Of a stretch of 64,000 nt of DNA, positions 47,116 to 56,950 are shown piece by piece. Where the stretch lies: assembly GCF_900106945.1 (NCBI RefSeq), contig NZ_FNNE01000003.1, positions 186,001 to 250,000 on the forward strand, in the 5' to 3' direction. The notes below the pieces were generated by a model. The model ran no database searches. It was not told where the DNA came from and saw only the letters and a program-made list of their open reading frames with translations. How positions within the stretch are numbered: position 1 is the stretch's first letter; each line of letters opens with the position of its first letter. The translations under genes and the position numbers were made by a program. Source of the DNA: Marinobacter mobilis. Lineage in GTDB: Bacteria > Pseudomonadota > Gammaproteobacteria > Pseudomonadales > Oleiphilaceae.

Positions 47116-48026
47116 TGTCTGAGTCAAATCATCGTACAGAGAATGACAAGCGGGATACCATGGACGAGTCTGACGTCAAAGATTCCGCCACTGATAAAGA
47201 GAACACCGAGCAGACCGGGTCCTATTGGGGGCAGGCTTCAGCTGCGGGTGACGACCGGAAAGTGGCCTATTCCGAATGGGATGATTCTCGTTTGCTGGTG
47301 CCGAGTTCGTTTGATCTGGGGGCTGGTGCTGTTGATAAATATGTCATCAGCAAACAGATCTCGCGAATGCAGGAGCCGAGAAGGCTGACCCATGATGACC
47401 TGGATGAACGACGAATTATCTATCCGGAGTCGAAGGACCGAACACTGGTTAACCGTTTCCGGAGTCTCAGAACCAAGATCCTGGAACTGTCTGGTGGCAA
47501 TAATTTCACCCTGGTGGTCAGTGGTGCCTGTGAAGGCTCCGGCTCATCGTTCGTTGCGCTGAATCTCGCAGCCGCGTTCGCCTTCGATCAAGCCAAAACG
47601 GCTTTGATCATCGACTGCAATTTACGAGAGCCGACCATTCATTCGCGGCTTGATATTGTAACCGACAGTGGCCTCACGGATTTTCTGGACGATCCGGAGT
47701 ATGACATCGCCCGGATTCTCTATCCTACGGGTATTCCCAGGCTTCGGATGATACCTGCCGGAAGCCAGCGAGAAAGCGCGGCGGAGTTCTTCACTTCGTT
47801 CCGGATGAAGCAATTCATACAGGCAGTTCGCCGACGTTATCCCGACCGGTTCATCGTTATTGACACGGCATCCGTCGAGGAAAGCCCGGATGCCCGGATC
47901 CTGGCTGAACTTTGTGACTATTCGATGCTGGTTGTACCTCACGGAAAAATGACGCCTGGTGCCGTAGAGCAGGCTGCGCAGTCGTTCAATCCAGACAAAT
48001 TTCTTGGGGCAGTGATCAATGGTTAA
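47115..48026 (+). CDS. Tyrosine-autokinase homologue with a degenerate P-loop
   Basis: A 303-residue member of the CpsD/Wzc-like BY-kinase fold that usually partners the chain-length protein. The N-terminal 90 residues are an acidic, low-complexity extension; the Rossmann-like domain covers about 105-303. The Walker A region reads SGACEGSGSSFVALNLA (136-152): the lysine expected before the Ser/Thr is Ser144. Walker A' (IIDCNLREP) and Walker B (FIVIDTAS) keep their aspartates. The C-terminus lacks the tyrosine cluster that BY-kinases autophosphorylate: no tyrosine follows residue 269. Likely a non-catalytic regulator or scaffold derived from the kinase, though position in the locus is that of the active enzyme. 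It overlaps the next gene by 8 bases. Confidence 0.85.
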   Translation: MSESNHRTENDKRDTMDESDVKDSATDKENTEQTGSYWGQASAAGDDRKVAYSEWDDSRLLVPSSFDLGAGAVDKYVISKQISRMQEPRRLTHDDLDERRIIYPESKDRTLVNRFRSLRTKILELSGGNNFTLVVSGACEGSGSSFVALNLAAAFAFDQAKTALIIDCNLREPTIHSRLDIVTDSGLTDFLDDPEYDIARILYPTGIPRLRMIPAGSQRESAAEFFTSFRMKQFIQAVRRRYPDRFIVIDTASVEESPDARILAELCDYSMLVVPHGKMTPGAVEQAAQSFNPDKFLGAVING

Positions 48027-49311
48027 TGCGGGTGAGCCAAGGATTCTCCTGAAAAGGCTTTTGTCCTGTTCTGCAGTGGTGATTTCAGGGTTTGCATCAA
48101 TGCTGGCTATGGCTGAGCCCATTGCTGTATCCGTTGGTCTTGATGAGCGCTTCAGCGACAACGTCAGGCAGTCGAATACCGGCGAGGAAAGTGATCTGGA
48201 AAGCAGGGTAAACCTGAATGTGAGCTACAACTCCGACCCTGGTTACTGTAACGGTTCGATTGCCGGAAAATTTGGTTACGGTCGCTGGCTAGATAAGACG
48301 TACGACCCAGAGACCTATGTAAATAGCGATATTTTTGGCGATTGCCAATTATTCGATAATCTTTATTGGGATATCTCAAACCGAACCAGGGATATCGTGC
48401 AGGATTCCCGAGGGGGAGATAATCCAGACAATACCTCTCGCAAGAATATTTTCAGTACCGGTCCCAGGTACATCATGCGGCTTTCCGCCCGGGATCAACT
48501 GTCGTTCGATCTACGTTACGAGACTACCGACTACGATGAGCCTGATGAAACCGATAGTGAACGCTATGTGGGCTCAGCAGCCTGGAACCACTTGCTGAGC
48601 TCGACCCTCTCCGGTGGGCTCAGTGTACAGGTTGATCAGGCTGAAATGGACACCGGTCAAGAGGTTGACCGGGAAACCCTGAACCTTAATTTTAATAAGC
48701 AGTGGGTAGCCACCGTCGTTAGCGGTTCCGTGGGCCTCAGTAATATCGAGAACACCTTCGCAGGATCGACGACAGAGAACGATGGGCTTGTCTGGAATCT
48801 GTTTTTTGAACGTGAGCTGAACTCGTCATCCAGTGTCTACCTGAACGGCAGCCATGAGTTGACCGACCAGACGTCGGACTACGATTTCGTGTTTTCGGGG
48901 TTGGTTTTTAACGTTCAGGAAACGGAGGCCATTGAAGTTACCGCTGTGCGAGCCGGTTATCGCAATGCGCTTTCCAATGGCGATACTTTCCAGTTAGGGG
49001 TTTTCTTTAATCTTACCGATTACCTGGATTCTGGAGATGATGAGACGAGCTCGGGGTTTGAGGCGAGTTACAACCGGAAACTGACCAGTCATCTTCGCGG
49101 AGATCTGCTCGGTTCGTTTGACCAAAATTCCTACAGTGACGACGATACGGATGATCAAACCGTCACCGTTGCGGCTGGGCTGCAGTATGACGTAAGCCGG
49201 GCCATGACAGCGCAAATGCGTGTAGGCCGCGAAGATCGTAGCAGTGATGTGGCTTCGCGTGAATATGTGGAGCACTGGATACTCCTGGGGCTCAAATACC
49301 GTTTTCGGTAA
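48019..49311 (+). CDS. Outer-membrane beta-barrel protein of the exosortase-type polysaccharide locus
   Basis: A 430-residue exported protein. The signal peptide is cleaved after AMA at about residue 32. The mature part is a long series of alternating strands rich in Asp/Ser/Thr/Tyr, ending LLGLKYRFR, consistent with a large beta-barrel. Its place after the autokinase and its size match the TIGR03016-type outer-membrane protein of PEP-CTERM loci, possibly a polymer-secretion porin. Function is inferred from context. Confidence 0.82.
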   Translation: MVNAGEPRILLKRLLSCSAVVISGFASMLAMAEPIAVSVGLDERFSDNVRQSNTGEESDLESRVNLNVSYNSDPGYCNGSIAGKFGYGRWLDKTYDPETYVNSDIFGDCQLFDNLYWDISNRTRDIVQDSRGGDNPDNTSRKNIFSTGPRYIMRLSARDQLSFDLRYETTDYDEPDETDSERYVGSAAWNHLLSSTLSGGLSVQVDQAEMDTGQEVDRETLNLNFNKQWVATVVSGSVGLSNIENTFAGSTTENDGLVWNLFFERELNSSSSVYLNGSHELTDQTSDYDFVFSGLVFNVQETEAIEVTAVRAGYRNALSNGDTFQLGVFFNLTDYLDSGDDETSSGFEASYNRKLTSHLRGDLLGSFDQNSYSDDDTDDQTVTVAAGLQYDVSRAMTAQMRVGREDRSSDVASREYVEHWILLGLKYRFR

Positions 49312-49354
49312 GGAGTGACCCCGCCCCGATTATTGATTCAAGGCCAGGGAAGCC

Positions 49355-50287
49355 ATGACAAAAATTGCAAATGCTTTAACCATTGATGTAGAGGACTACT
49401 TCCAGGTCGCTGCGCTTGCCGAGGCGGTCGACCGTGACGACTGGACGTCCATGGAATACAGGGTTGAAGCGAATACCGACCGACTTCTGGCGATGTTCGC
49501 CGAACGTGATATCAAAGCGACGTTTTTTACGTTGGGTTGGGTTGCTGAGCGTTCGCGGGCGCTTGTCAGGCGGGTACGTCAGGCTGGTCATGAAATTGCC
49601 AGCCACGGGTACAGCCATCAGCTGATCTATACCCAAACCCCCGAGGTCTTCCGTGAGGAAACCCGCCGCTCCAAGCATCTTCTCGAAGACATTATCGGTG
49701 AACCGGTGGCGGGGTATCGTGCGGCGAGTTATTCGATCACCGCACAGTCTCGCTGGGCCTTGGATATTCTCGCTGAAGAGGGCTTTACCTGGGACTCGTC
49801 GATTTTTCCGGTTCATCACGATCGGTACGGCATGCCGGGTAGCCCCCGTTGGCCCCACCGTCTCAAGACCGATAATGGTCATGAACTCGCCGAGTTTCCC
49901 TTAACAACACTTAAGTTGCCGGGCTATACCCTGCCCATTGCTGGCGGTGGCTACTTTCGTTTGTTCCCATACTGGTTCAGTCAGTGGGGCTTGGGGCAGA
50001 TTAATCGCCAGGGCCAGCCGTTTGTGTTTTACCTGCACCCTTGGGAGGTTGACCCGGGCCAGCCGCGTCTGGACGTAAAGTGGTTTTCCCGTTTCCGCCA
50101 CTACAACAACCTTGATGTGTGCCAGGACCGCTTGCAACGGCTGATTGATCACTTCCGCTTCACCACAATGAGTGACGTGTTGATCCAGCAAGGCGTGCTC
50201 GATCCAGGGCAGGCCGGTAACGGAGCCTTGCCGGCAGGACATACATCCACGGAATTTTCGGCTGCGCACCAGTTTGATGGTGCCTGA
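49355..50287 (+). CDS. Polysaccharide deacetylase of the exosortase-associated (DUF3473) type
   Basis: A 310-residue NodB-fold deacetylase. Metal-ligand motifs are TIDVEDYFQ (aspartates) and EIASHGYSHQLIY (His-x3-His), and RAASYSIT and FYLHPWEVDPGQPR are characteristic of the subgroup fused to DUF3473 that occurs in XrtA loci. No signal peptide is seen, as in that subgroup. It would remove N- or O-acetyl groups from the polymer or its precursor. Confidence 0.88.
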   Translation: MTKIANALTIDVEDYFQVAALAEAVDRDDWTSMEYRVEANTDRLLAMFAERDIKATFFTLGWVAERSRALVRRVRQAGHEIASHGYSHQLIYTQTPEVFREETRRSKHLLEDIIGEPVAGYRAASYSITAQSRWALDILAEEGFTWDSSIFPVHHDRYGMPGSPRWPHRLKTDNGHELAEFPLTTLKLPGYTLPIAGGGYFRLFPYWFSQWGLGQINRQGQPFVFYLHPWEVDPGQPRLDVKWFSRFRHYNNLDVCQDRLQRLIDHFRFTTMSDVLIQQGVLDPGQAGNGALPAGHTSTEFSAAHQFDGA

Positions 50288-50321
50288 ATCGTCAGTCTTC
50301 AGGTCACGGAAGAAATAGACC

Positions 50322-51479
50322 ATGCTCATGGCTTTGTTTTGGCTATCGTTGTTCGCGTTGATATACATCTATATCGGCTATCCCATCCTGGTACGTTTTC
50401 TTGCCGGATACCTGCAATCCCCGATCAAGCAGGACGACAGTTTCGAGCCCTCCGTCAGCATCCTGATTGCGGCCTTTAACGAGGCAAAGGACATCCGGGC
50501 GACGTTGGAAAACAAGCTTGCTCTGGACTACCCGGCTGACAAATTTGAAATACTCGTAGTATCCGATGAGTCTGATGATGGTACCGACGACATCGTCCTC
50601 GAACTGGCGAGTAACGCCTCAGTTGCGATCAAGCTCCACCGTCAGGTTCCCCGTCAAGGCAAGACGGCGGGGCTTAACCAGCTCGTGCCGATGGCGAGTG
50701 GAAACATCATCCTGTTTTCAGACGCTAATTCTGAGTGGGAGCCTCAGGCACTGCGCCGGCTTGTGCGTAATTTTGCCGACCCCCAGGTAGGCTACGTGAC
50801 CGGCAAAATGATCTATGTGAATGAGGATGGCTCTCTGGTCGGTGACGGCTGCAGTGCCTATATGAAGTATGAAAACTGGTTACGTGAGCAGGAGACCAGG
50901 GTTGGTTCAGTTGTCGGGGTAGACGGCGGTATTGATGCGATGCGGACCTCGCTTTATCAAACACTCAGGGCAGACCAGTTGCCGGACTTCGTACAACCGC
51001 TCAAGGTGGTGGAGCAGGGCTATCGGGTTGTGTACGAGCCGGAAGCCCTGTTAAGGGAGCATGCCCTTGCAGACGGAACCAGTGAATTCAGCATGCGCGT
51101 CCGGGTCAGTTTGCGAGCTTTATGGGCGCTGAAAGACATGGCTCACCTTATGAATCCGGGCAAGTACGGTTTCTTCGGGTTCCAGCTGGTTTCTCACAAA
51201 CTGCTGCGCTACCTCGCTTTTATCCCGTTACTGTTATTGACTCTGTCGGCCTTGTTCCTGGCAGGTAAGGGGGGCTTTTTTGCCCTGTCAGCCATAGGTT
51301 TGGTTATGTTCTACGGCCTGTCCTGGGCGGGCCGAATGAGTGATCAATCAGGGCGTGATATGCCGGTATTCTATTCCATTCCCTACTACTTCATGTTGCT
51401 GAACATGGCCTCGCTTAAGGCCGCGCTGGCTTTCCTCAGGGGAGAGAAGAAGGTTACGTGGACTCCCAGGAAAGGCTAG
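50322..51479 (+). CDS. Membrane glycosyltransferase, family 2
   Basis: A 385-residue processive-type GT2. One N-terminal transmembrane helix (about 3-25) is followed by the catalytic domain with VSILIAAFNEAKDI, the DxD-type FSDANSEWEP and GVDGGIDAMR, and QPLKVVEQGYRVVYEP in place of a QxxRW motif. Two or three C-terminal helices complete it. It is related to cellulose/hyaluronan synthase-like enzymes, but donor and acceptor are unknown. Confidence 0.85.
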   Translation: MLMALFWLSLFALIYIYIGYPILVRFLAGYLQSPIKQDDSFEPSVSILIAAFNEAKDIRATLENKLALDYPADKFEILVVSDESDDGTDDIVLELASNASVAIKLHRQVPRQGKTAGLNQLVPMASGNIILFSDANSEWEPQALRRLVRNFADPQVGYVTGKMIYVNEDGSLVGDGCSAYMKYENWLREQETRVGSVVGVDGGIDAMRTSLYQTLRADQLPDFVQPLKVVEQGYRVVYEPEALLREHALADGTSEFSMRVRVSLRALWALKDMAHLMNPGKYGFFGFQLVSHKLLRYLAFIPLLLLTLSALFLAGKGGFFALSAIGLVMFYGLSWAGRMSDQSGRDMPVFYSIPYYFMLLNMASLKAALAFLRGEKKVTWTPRKG

Positions 51480-51483
51480 GCCG

Positions 51484-52608
51484 ATGAAAGTTCTTCACCT
51501 TATCGACAGCGGCGGTCTTTATGGCGCTGAAAAGATGTTGCTGGCGCTGGTCCAGCAGCAGCTCAAACAAGGGTTGTCGCCGCTGATTCTAAGCGCTGGT
51601 GAGCCCGGCATAGATGAGAAACCACTGGAAGCGGAGGCCCGCCGGCTCGGTGTTCCGCTGACTCCCTGGCGGATGCGTCCCGGCTTTAACCTCAGTGGTG
51701 CCAGGGAAATTTGGCGATGGGCTCGGGATAACGGGTTTGAACTGCTTCACTCCCATGGATACAAGTTTAATGTACTGATGGGATTGTGGCCCCGAACACT
51801 AAGAGGGCTGCCGCTGATCACCACATTGCATGGCTATGTCAAAGCTCCCAGATACACCAAGGCCTGGCTCTATGAATGGATCGACCGGATGATCCTGCCA
51901 CAAATGCAGCAAGTCATCGTGGTGTCCGAAACCATGAAGCAGCAGATACCGCAGGTTCTCGCCCGGTCCGGCAAACTCTCTGTGATCGTCAACGGTCTGA
52001 ACATGGAGCGGGTCATTGCGCATAGCCAAAACCCAGTTGATGAATCGTTGGAGGCATTTTTCGCAGCGCATAACCCGATGGTCTTGGGGGTTGGCCGATT
52101 ATCGAGAGAAAAAGGATTTGATCGGCTCGTTCGTGCCTTTCCTGGAATATTGAAGGCATGGCCATCAGCCGGCTTACTCATCGTCGGCGAGGGCGGTCAG
52201 CGCCAAACCCTGGAAGAACTGATTCACACGTTGGGTCTGGAAGGCCGCGTTTTACTACCGGGGTATGTGAACAATGTCGCGGCGTCTATGGCAAAGGCAG
52301 GGGTCTTGTGCATGCCATCCCATACCGAAGGTCTTCCCATCACCTTGCTTGAGGCGATGAGCGTGGGCATTCCCATTGTGGCGGCTTCGGTTGGGGAGAT
52401 TCCAGACGTTCTGGGGCATGGACGTGGTGGAACCGTACTCGATGATCTGTCGGAGCCGTCATTGTCGAACGCCTTGTTGGCGGCCATGGAGGGGCATGCG
52501 GTTGGCACAGAGGTCATTGCCTGGGCCAAGGACCAGGTGGCGGATCGCTATTCCGACAATGCCATGGCCGACAACTATCTCCGGGTCTACCAGAAGGTGG
52601 TGTCGTGA
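51484..52608 (+). CDS. Glycosyltransferase, family 4
   Basis: A 374-residue GT-B enzyme. The N-terminal acceptor domain begins MKVLHLIDSGGLYGAEKML. The C-terminal donor domain has VGRLSREKGFDRLVRAF and the E-x7-E motif in PSHTEGLPITLLEAMS. It transfers one sugar of the repeat unit; specificity is unknown. It starts 4 bases after the preceding stop and overlaps the next gene by 4 bases. Confidence 0.87.
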   Translation: MKVLHLIDSGGLYGAEKMLLALVQQQLKQGLSPLILSAGEPGIDEKPLEAEARRLGVPLTPWRMRPGFNLSGAREIWRWARDNGFELLHSHGYKFNVLMGLWPRTLRGLPLITTLHGYVKAPRYTKAWLYEWIDRMILPQMQQVIVVSETMKQQIPQVLARSGKLSVIVNGLNMERVIAHSQNPVDESLEAFFAAHNPMVLGVGRLSREKGFDRLVRAFPGILKAWPSAGLLIVGEGGQRQTLEELIHTLGLEGRVLLPGYVNNVAASMAKAGVLCMPSHTEGLPITLLEAMSVGIPIVAASVGEIPDVLGHGRGGTVLDDLSEPSLSNALLAAMEGHAVGTEVIAWAKDQVADRYSDNAMADNYLRVYQKVVS

Positions 52609-53705
52609 AGCTGGCGATCATCATGGATCAGTACAACAACCCCTTTGCAGGTACCGAAAGCCAAGTAATGAAGCTCGTCGAAGGGCTCAAGGCCCGAGGC
52701 TGGGACATTCGTTTCGCGGTATTTCGTGAAACCGCCTATACGCGTAGTGGACAGTTTCCAGTCCCCGTCGACCACCTGGGGGTGGGCAGTCTCTCCAGCC
52801 CGGGTAGCTGGATTAAGGTCTATCGCTATGCGCGCAGGCTGAAAGCCGAGGGTATCCGCCTGGCACATGTTTTTTTCAACGACACCTCCGTGATCTGCCC
52901 CCCCGTCATGCGAATGGCCGGGCTGCGAACTATCATTTCAAGAAGAGACATGGGGTTTTGGTACAACGGACTTTACCTACGGGCGCTGGGTTACACCGGG
53001 CGATTCGTCACTGCGGCGGTGTGCAACAGCCAGGCGGTTGCAGAAATAACAGGGCGGATGGAAGGCCTTCCGCAAGAGAAGCTGCATGTCATCTATAACG
53101 GGTATCCGGACACGGAGCAAGATTATCTGGCCGGAAGCACCAGAGACGATTCCGGCCCTCTGGTTATTGGGCTGGTAGCGAACCTGCGTCCTATCAAGCG
53201 TATTGATGACTTGATAAGAGCATGCGGCCGCCTCCATCAGTGTGGCTACAACCTGGAGTTAAGAATCGCGGGGGGAGGAACTCAAGACCGATACCGTGCA
53301 TTGGCCGAGCAGCTTGGCATCGGGCATCAGGTGACATTCCTCGGTAGCGTGAGTAATCCAGAAGACCACATAAGAGAATTTGACGTTGCGGTTCTTTGCT
53401 CTGAAACGGAAGGCTTCTCCAACGCCATTATTGAGTACATGAGGGCAGGAAAGCCTGTGGTGTGCACCCGTACCGGCGGTAATCCGGAAATCGTGACGGA
53501 CGGCACCAACGGCTATTTGGTACCCGTAGGCGATGTGGATGCTCTCGCAGAGGCGATACGTTCACTGATCGATAATCCTGAGTTAAGGAAGGCGATGGGA
53601 AAGGCAGCATTAGACGCTATGGCGGGCAAATACTCGATGGACAACATGGTTCAGCAACATGTCTCACTGTACGGCCGTTTTGCGGTACGAGAGGCCCGGC
53701 CATGA
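52605..53705 (+). CDS. Glycosyltransferase, family 4
   Basis: A 366-residue GT-B enzyme. It has VANLRPIKRIDDLIRA, and an E-x7-E motif in CSETEGFSNAIIEYMRAGKP. It starts at GTG overlapping the previous stop (GTGA) and overlaps the next gene by 4 bases (ATGA), so the block is translationally coupled. Sugar specificity is unknown. Confidence 0.87.
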   Translation: MKLAIIMDQYNNPFAGTESQVMKLVEGLKARGWDIRFAVFRETAYTRSGQFPVPVDHLGVGSLSSPGSWIKVYRYARRLKAEGIRLAHVFFNDTSVICPPVMRMAGLRTIISRRDMGFWYNGLYLRALGYTGRFVTAAVCNSQAVAEITGRMEGLPQEKLHVIYNGYPDTEQDYLAGSTRDDSGPLVIGLVANLRPIKRIDDLIRACGRLHQCGYNLELRIAGGGTQDRYRALAEQLGIGHQVTFLGSVSNPEDHIREFDVAVLCSETEGFSNAIIEYMRAGKPVVCTRTGGNPEIVTDGTNGYLVPVGDVDALAEAIRSLIDNPELRKAMGKAALDAMAGKYSMDNMVQQHVSLYGRFAVREARP

Positions 53706-55039
53706 TGAAGGTTCTGTCGAAGCACCTGTTTTATCCGCTATGGGATGCGAAAGATAAAAGCGAGCGCCTGCGGGAGTGGAAGCGACTGGAACAGCAGCAG
53801 TGGTGGTCCCGGGAGAAACTGGAAGCCTACCAGAAAGAGCGGCTGGCTGACCTCGTTCGTTATGCTGCCGAAAAGAGCCCCTATTACCGAGAGTTACTTA
53901 ACAATCTCGATGCCGGGGCCAATGACCCAGACCTGAGAGCGTTTGAACGGATACCGGTAACCACGAAGTACGACATTCGAAACAACCTCGATCAGTTTAT
54001 CAGCGACGATTACCGCAAAGATGAGCTGGTGCAGGCAAAGACCGGGGGCTCGACCGGCGTTTCCCTGCAACTGTTCTTTGATGAGCGTTGCCAGGAGTTC
54101 CGGAATGCCGCCCAGTTGCTGGCGGATCGTTGGGCTGGATGGGATCTGGGCGTGAAAAAGGCATCAGTCTGGGGGAATCCACCGGTACCTGTGGGGCTCA
54201 AACAAACGCTTCGCCTTCACCTGCTGGACCGGACCATCTACCTCGACACCATGGACCTGAACCCTGACTCCATGGGGGCTTTTGTTCAGCGCTGGCGGAA
54301 GGAAAAACCGGGTGCCGTATTCGGTCATGCCCATTCAATCTATATCTTCGCGAAGTACCTGACGGAAGAGGGTATTACCGACCTGCGACCCAAAGGCATC
54401 GTTGCGACGTCCATGATGCTGCTGGAGCACGAGCGTAACGTCATCGAACAGGCCTTTGACTGCAAGGTGACCAATCGCTACGGCTGCGAAGAGGTTGGCT
54501 TGATTGCCTGCGAATGTGAAGAGCATCAGGGGATGCACCTGAATCTTCCCCACGTATATGTCGAATTTCTTGATGGGGATAATCAGCCGGTGAAACCCGG
54601 TGAGCCAGGAAAGATCGTAGTAACCGACCTGAACAACCGGGCAATGCCACTGATCCGATACCGGGTGGAAGACGTGGGCGTCTATTCTGACCGCCAATGT
54701 GGCTGCGGCCGCGGTTTACCCATTCTCGAACGCCTGGAAGGCCGGGTTGCCGACTTCCTTAAACTGCCGGATGGGGGGCAGGTGGCCGGCATTTCACTGG
54801 TCGAACGGACCCTGACCAAGGTACCCGGAGTGGAGCAGATGCAGCTGGTGCAGGAAACCTTGTCTGAACTGCAGATCAACAGGGTAAAGGGGCAGGAGTA
54901 TGATGAACAAACGGATGCCAACCTGATTGCAGCGTTGCGGGAAGTGTTTGATGAACAGGTTGAGCTGATTATCAACGACGTGCCCTCCATTCCCCAGGAA
55001 GCCTCTGGAAAATACCGGTTTTCAATATGCAAGGTCTAA
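53702..55039 (+). CDS. CapK-like adenylate-forming enzyme (phenylacetate-CoA ligase family)
   Basis: A 445-residue AMP-binding protein of the PaaK/CapK family, with the phosphate-binding motif KTGGSTGVSLQL at about 115-125 and NRYGCEEVGLIACECEE as the adenine region. Family members in capsule loci are thought to activate an acid for attachment to the polymer, but none is well characterised, so the acyl group is unknown. The cysteine-rich stretch (CGCGRGLP) near 335 is notable. Confidence 0.82.
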   Translation: MMKVLSKHLFYPLWDAKDKSERLREWKRLEQQQWWSREKLEAYQKERLADLVRYAAEKSPYYRELLNNLDAGANDPDLRAFERIPVTTKYDIRNNLDQFISDDYRKDELVQAKTGGSTGVSLQLFFDERCQEFRNAAQLLADRWAGWDLGVKKASVWGNPPVPVGLKQTLRLHLLDRTIYLDTMDLNPDSMGAFVQRWRKEKPGAVFGHAHSIYIFAKYLTEEGITDLRPKGIVATSMMLLEHERNVIEQAFDCKVTNRYGCEEVGLIACECEEHQGMHLNLPHVYVEFLDGDNQPVKPGEPGKIVVTDLNNRAMPLIRYRVEDVGVYSDRQCGCGRGLPILERLEGRVADFLKLPDGGQVAGISLVERTLTKVPGVEQMQLVQETLSELQINRVKGQEYDEQTDANLIAALREVFDEQVELIINDVPSIPQEASGKYRFSICKV

Positions 55040-55929
55040 CTAACACACCCGAACCCCAGGTTAGCGTCGTCATCGCGACCTACAACATGGGGCAGTACCT
55101 GCCAGATGCCGTATCGTCGGTACTGGCACAGAACTGGGCAAACCTCGAGGTCATCGTGGTCGACGATGGCTCAACGGACGACACCTCAGAGCGAATGCAG
55201 GTCTTTGAAGACGACAGTCGGGTGAGATATATCCCGACAGAAAACCGGGGCCAGCCGAAAGCGAAGAACCGCGGGCTAACCGAAGCGAAAGGTGACTTTA
55301 TCGCCTTCTGCGATGCAGATGATCTCTGGGACCCGGACAAACTCAAGGTCCAGATGCCCCATTTTGAAGACCCGAAAGTAGGGGTGGTTTACAGCGAAGT
55401 ATCCTATATAGATCAGGACGGCAACCGCATAGCCAAGCCCCAGCCCTACGACAGGCACAGTGGCAGTGTGACCAACCACCTGGTGATCAAGAACTTCGTA
55501 CCCTTCGGAACCGCAGTCATACGGCGCAAGTGCCTGGAGCAGAACGGAGGCTTTGACGAGCAGCTTCCTATGGGGATCGACTGGGATCTGTGGCTACGTT
55601 ACTCCGTCGACTGGCACTTCACCTACGCACCAGACATCACCTACATCTACCGAATCTGGCCAGGGCAGATGTCGAAGAACTACCGGGGGCGGTATGACAA
55701 TGCGTTTCGGATACTGAACAAGTTTATTAACCAGCACCCAGGTGTGATCTCTGAAAAGCTTAAATCCAGGGCTTGGGCTGATATGTATGTGAGTCGAGGG
55801 ATGGCGGTAGCTGGAGGGGATAAAGCATTCGTTGAACCTTTGAAGGACATTATATTGGGGTTACGTTTGGATGTTTTCTACTGGCCAGCTTGGCGGGCTT
55901 TGGCAAAGCTAGTGCTGAGAAGAGTTTAA
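55027..55929 (+). CDS. Glycosyltransferase, family 2
   Basis: A 300-residue GT-A enzyme with VSVVIATYNMGQYLPDAV, VVDDGSTDDT, and the DxD motif in FCDADDLWDPDKL. It overlaps the CapK-like gene by 13 bases. Base composition shifts to AT-rich in the last 200 bases of this gene. Sugar specificity is unknown. Confidence 0.88.
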   Translation: MQGLTNTPEPQVSVVIATYNMGQYLPDAVSSVLAQNWANLEVIVVDDGSTDDTSERMQVFEDDSRVRYIPTENRGQPKAKNRGLTEAKGDFIAFCDADDLWDPDKLKVQMPHFEDPKVGVVYSEVSYIDQDGNRIAKPQPYDRHSGSVTNHLVIKNFVPFGTAVIRRKCLEQNGGFDEQLPMGIDWDLWLRYSVDWHFTYAPDITYIYRIWPGQMSKNYRGRYDNAFRILNKFINQHPGVISEKLKSRAWADMYVSRGMAVAGGDKAFVEPLKDIILGLRLDVFYWPAWRALAKLVLRRV

Positions 55930-55932
55930 AAA

Positions 55933-56904
55933 ATGGCTATTAACCAATGGATATATCGAGTTAGCAAGCCTCTTGGAGGGCTAAGTTTAGCTAAATTCCT
56001 TACTAGGAAACACCCAAAGATTTTGATGTACCATCGTATTGGCAACGAATTGGGGCGGATTAATGTAGATGAATTCCGTACGCAGCTAAAAATAATAAAA
56101 AAATACTTTAATCCGATAGCCTTGAACGACTTGGTAGAAATTAGTCGTTATGGAAATATCCCAGATAATTGCGTCGTAATAACATTTGACGATGGCTATT
56201 ATGACTTTGGGGAATTGGCATTTCCCTTATTAAAAGAAGAATGTGTCCCTGCAACCCTTTTTTTGACAACCGGTTTCGTTGATGGAAATGTTTGGCTGTG
56301 GCCGGATAAATTAAAGTATGTATTGAATAACACTGATTTAAAAAATGTTGAAATAGAAGGGTTTGATTTTGACCTAGTTTCTAAATTTGATAACCACGAA
56401 GCTTGGAACCTAATCGCTGATTATTGTCTAACCTTACCAGATTATAAAAAAACATTATTAATTGAATCATTGTTTCATAAACTTGAGGTGGTGCTCCCCG
56501 ATTCAATTCCAAAATCGCAATCTGCTGTTAACTGGGAGAAAGTGAACGAGTTTATAAGCAATGGAATTGAAATCGGTAGTCATTCAGTAACGCACCCCGT
56601 TTTGAAAAACGTTGATGAAAAACAACTAACTTATGAAGTTGTTAACTCTAAAAGTAGAATATTTGATATGACTGGCTATGAGGTTCAAGGTTTTTGCTAC
56701 CCTAACGGAATGCCTGAGGATTTTGATGAGCGGGTTGAGTATGCCGTTAGAGCAGCAGGCTACCAATATGCCATTTCTGCGTACCCTGGAATAAATCCGT
56801 TAAATAATCGTTGGGCTATCAATAGATATCCAGCGCAATCAAATTTAGAAAATTTCGAGAAAAATTTGTACGGATTCACTAGACTAAATATGAAAAATAA
56901 ATAA
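55933..56904 (+). CDS. Polysaccharide deacetylase (NodB domain)
   Basis: A 323-residue NodB-fold protein, unlike the one at 49.4 kb. It has YHRIGNELGRINVDEF near the start, the catalytic TFDDGYYD, and the metal ligands in IGSHSVTHPVL, ending with a short insertion before GFCYPNGMP. AT-rich codon use. It probably edits polymer or precursor acetylation; no signal peptide was found. Confidence 0.87.
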   Translation: MAINQWIYRVSKPLGGLSLAKFLTRKHPKILMYHRIGNELGRINVDEFRTQLKIIKKYFNPIALNDLVEISRYGNIPDNCVVITFDDGYYDFGELAFPLLKEECVPATLFLTTGFVDGNVWLWPDKLKYVLNNTDLKNVEIEGFDFDLVSKFDNHEAWNLIADYCLTLPDYKKTLLIESLFHKLEVVLPDSIPKSQSAVNWEKVNEFISNGIEIGSHSVTHPVLKNVDEKQLTYEVVNSKSRIFDMTGYEVQGFCYPNGMPEDFDERVEYAVRAAGYQYAISAYPGINPLNNRWAINRYPAQSNLENFEKNLYGFTRLNMKNK

Positions 56905-56950
56905 ATCACGTGAATAGTAAAATAACATTTAACTCTCAAGAGAGAATGAA

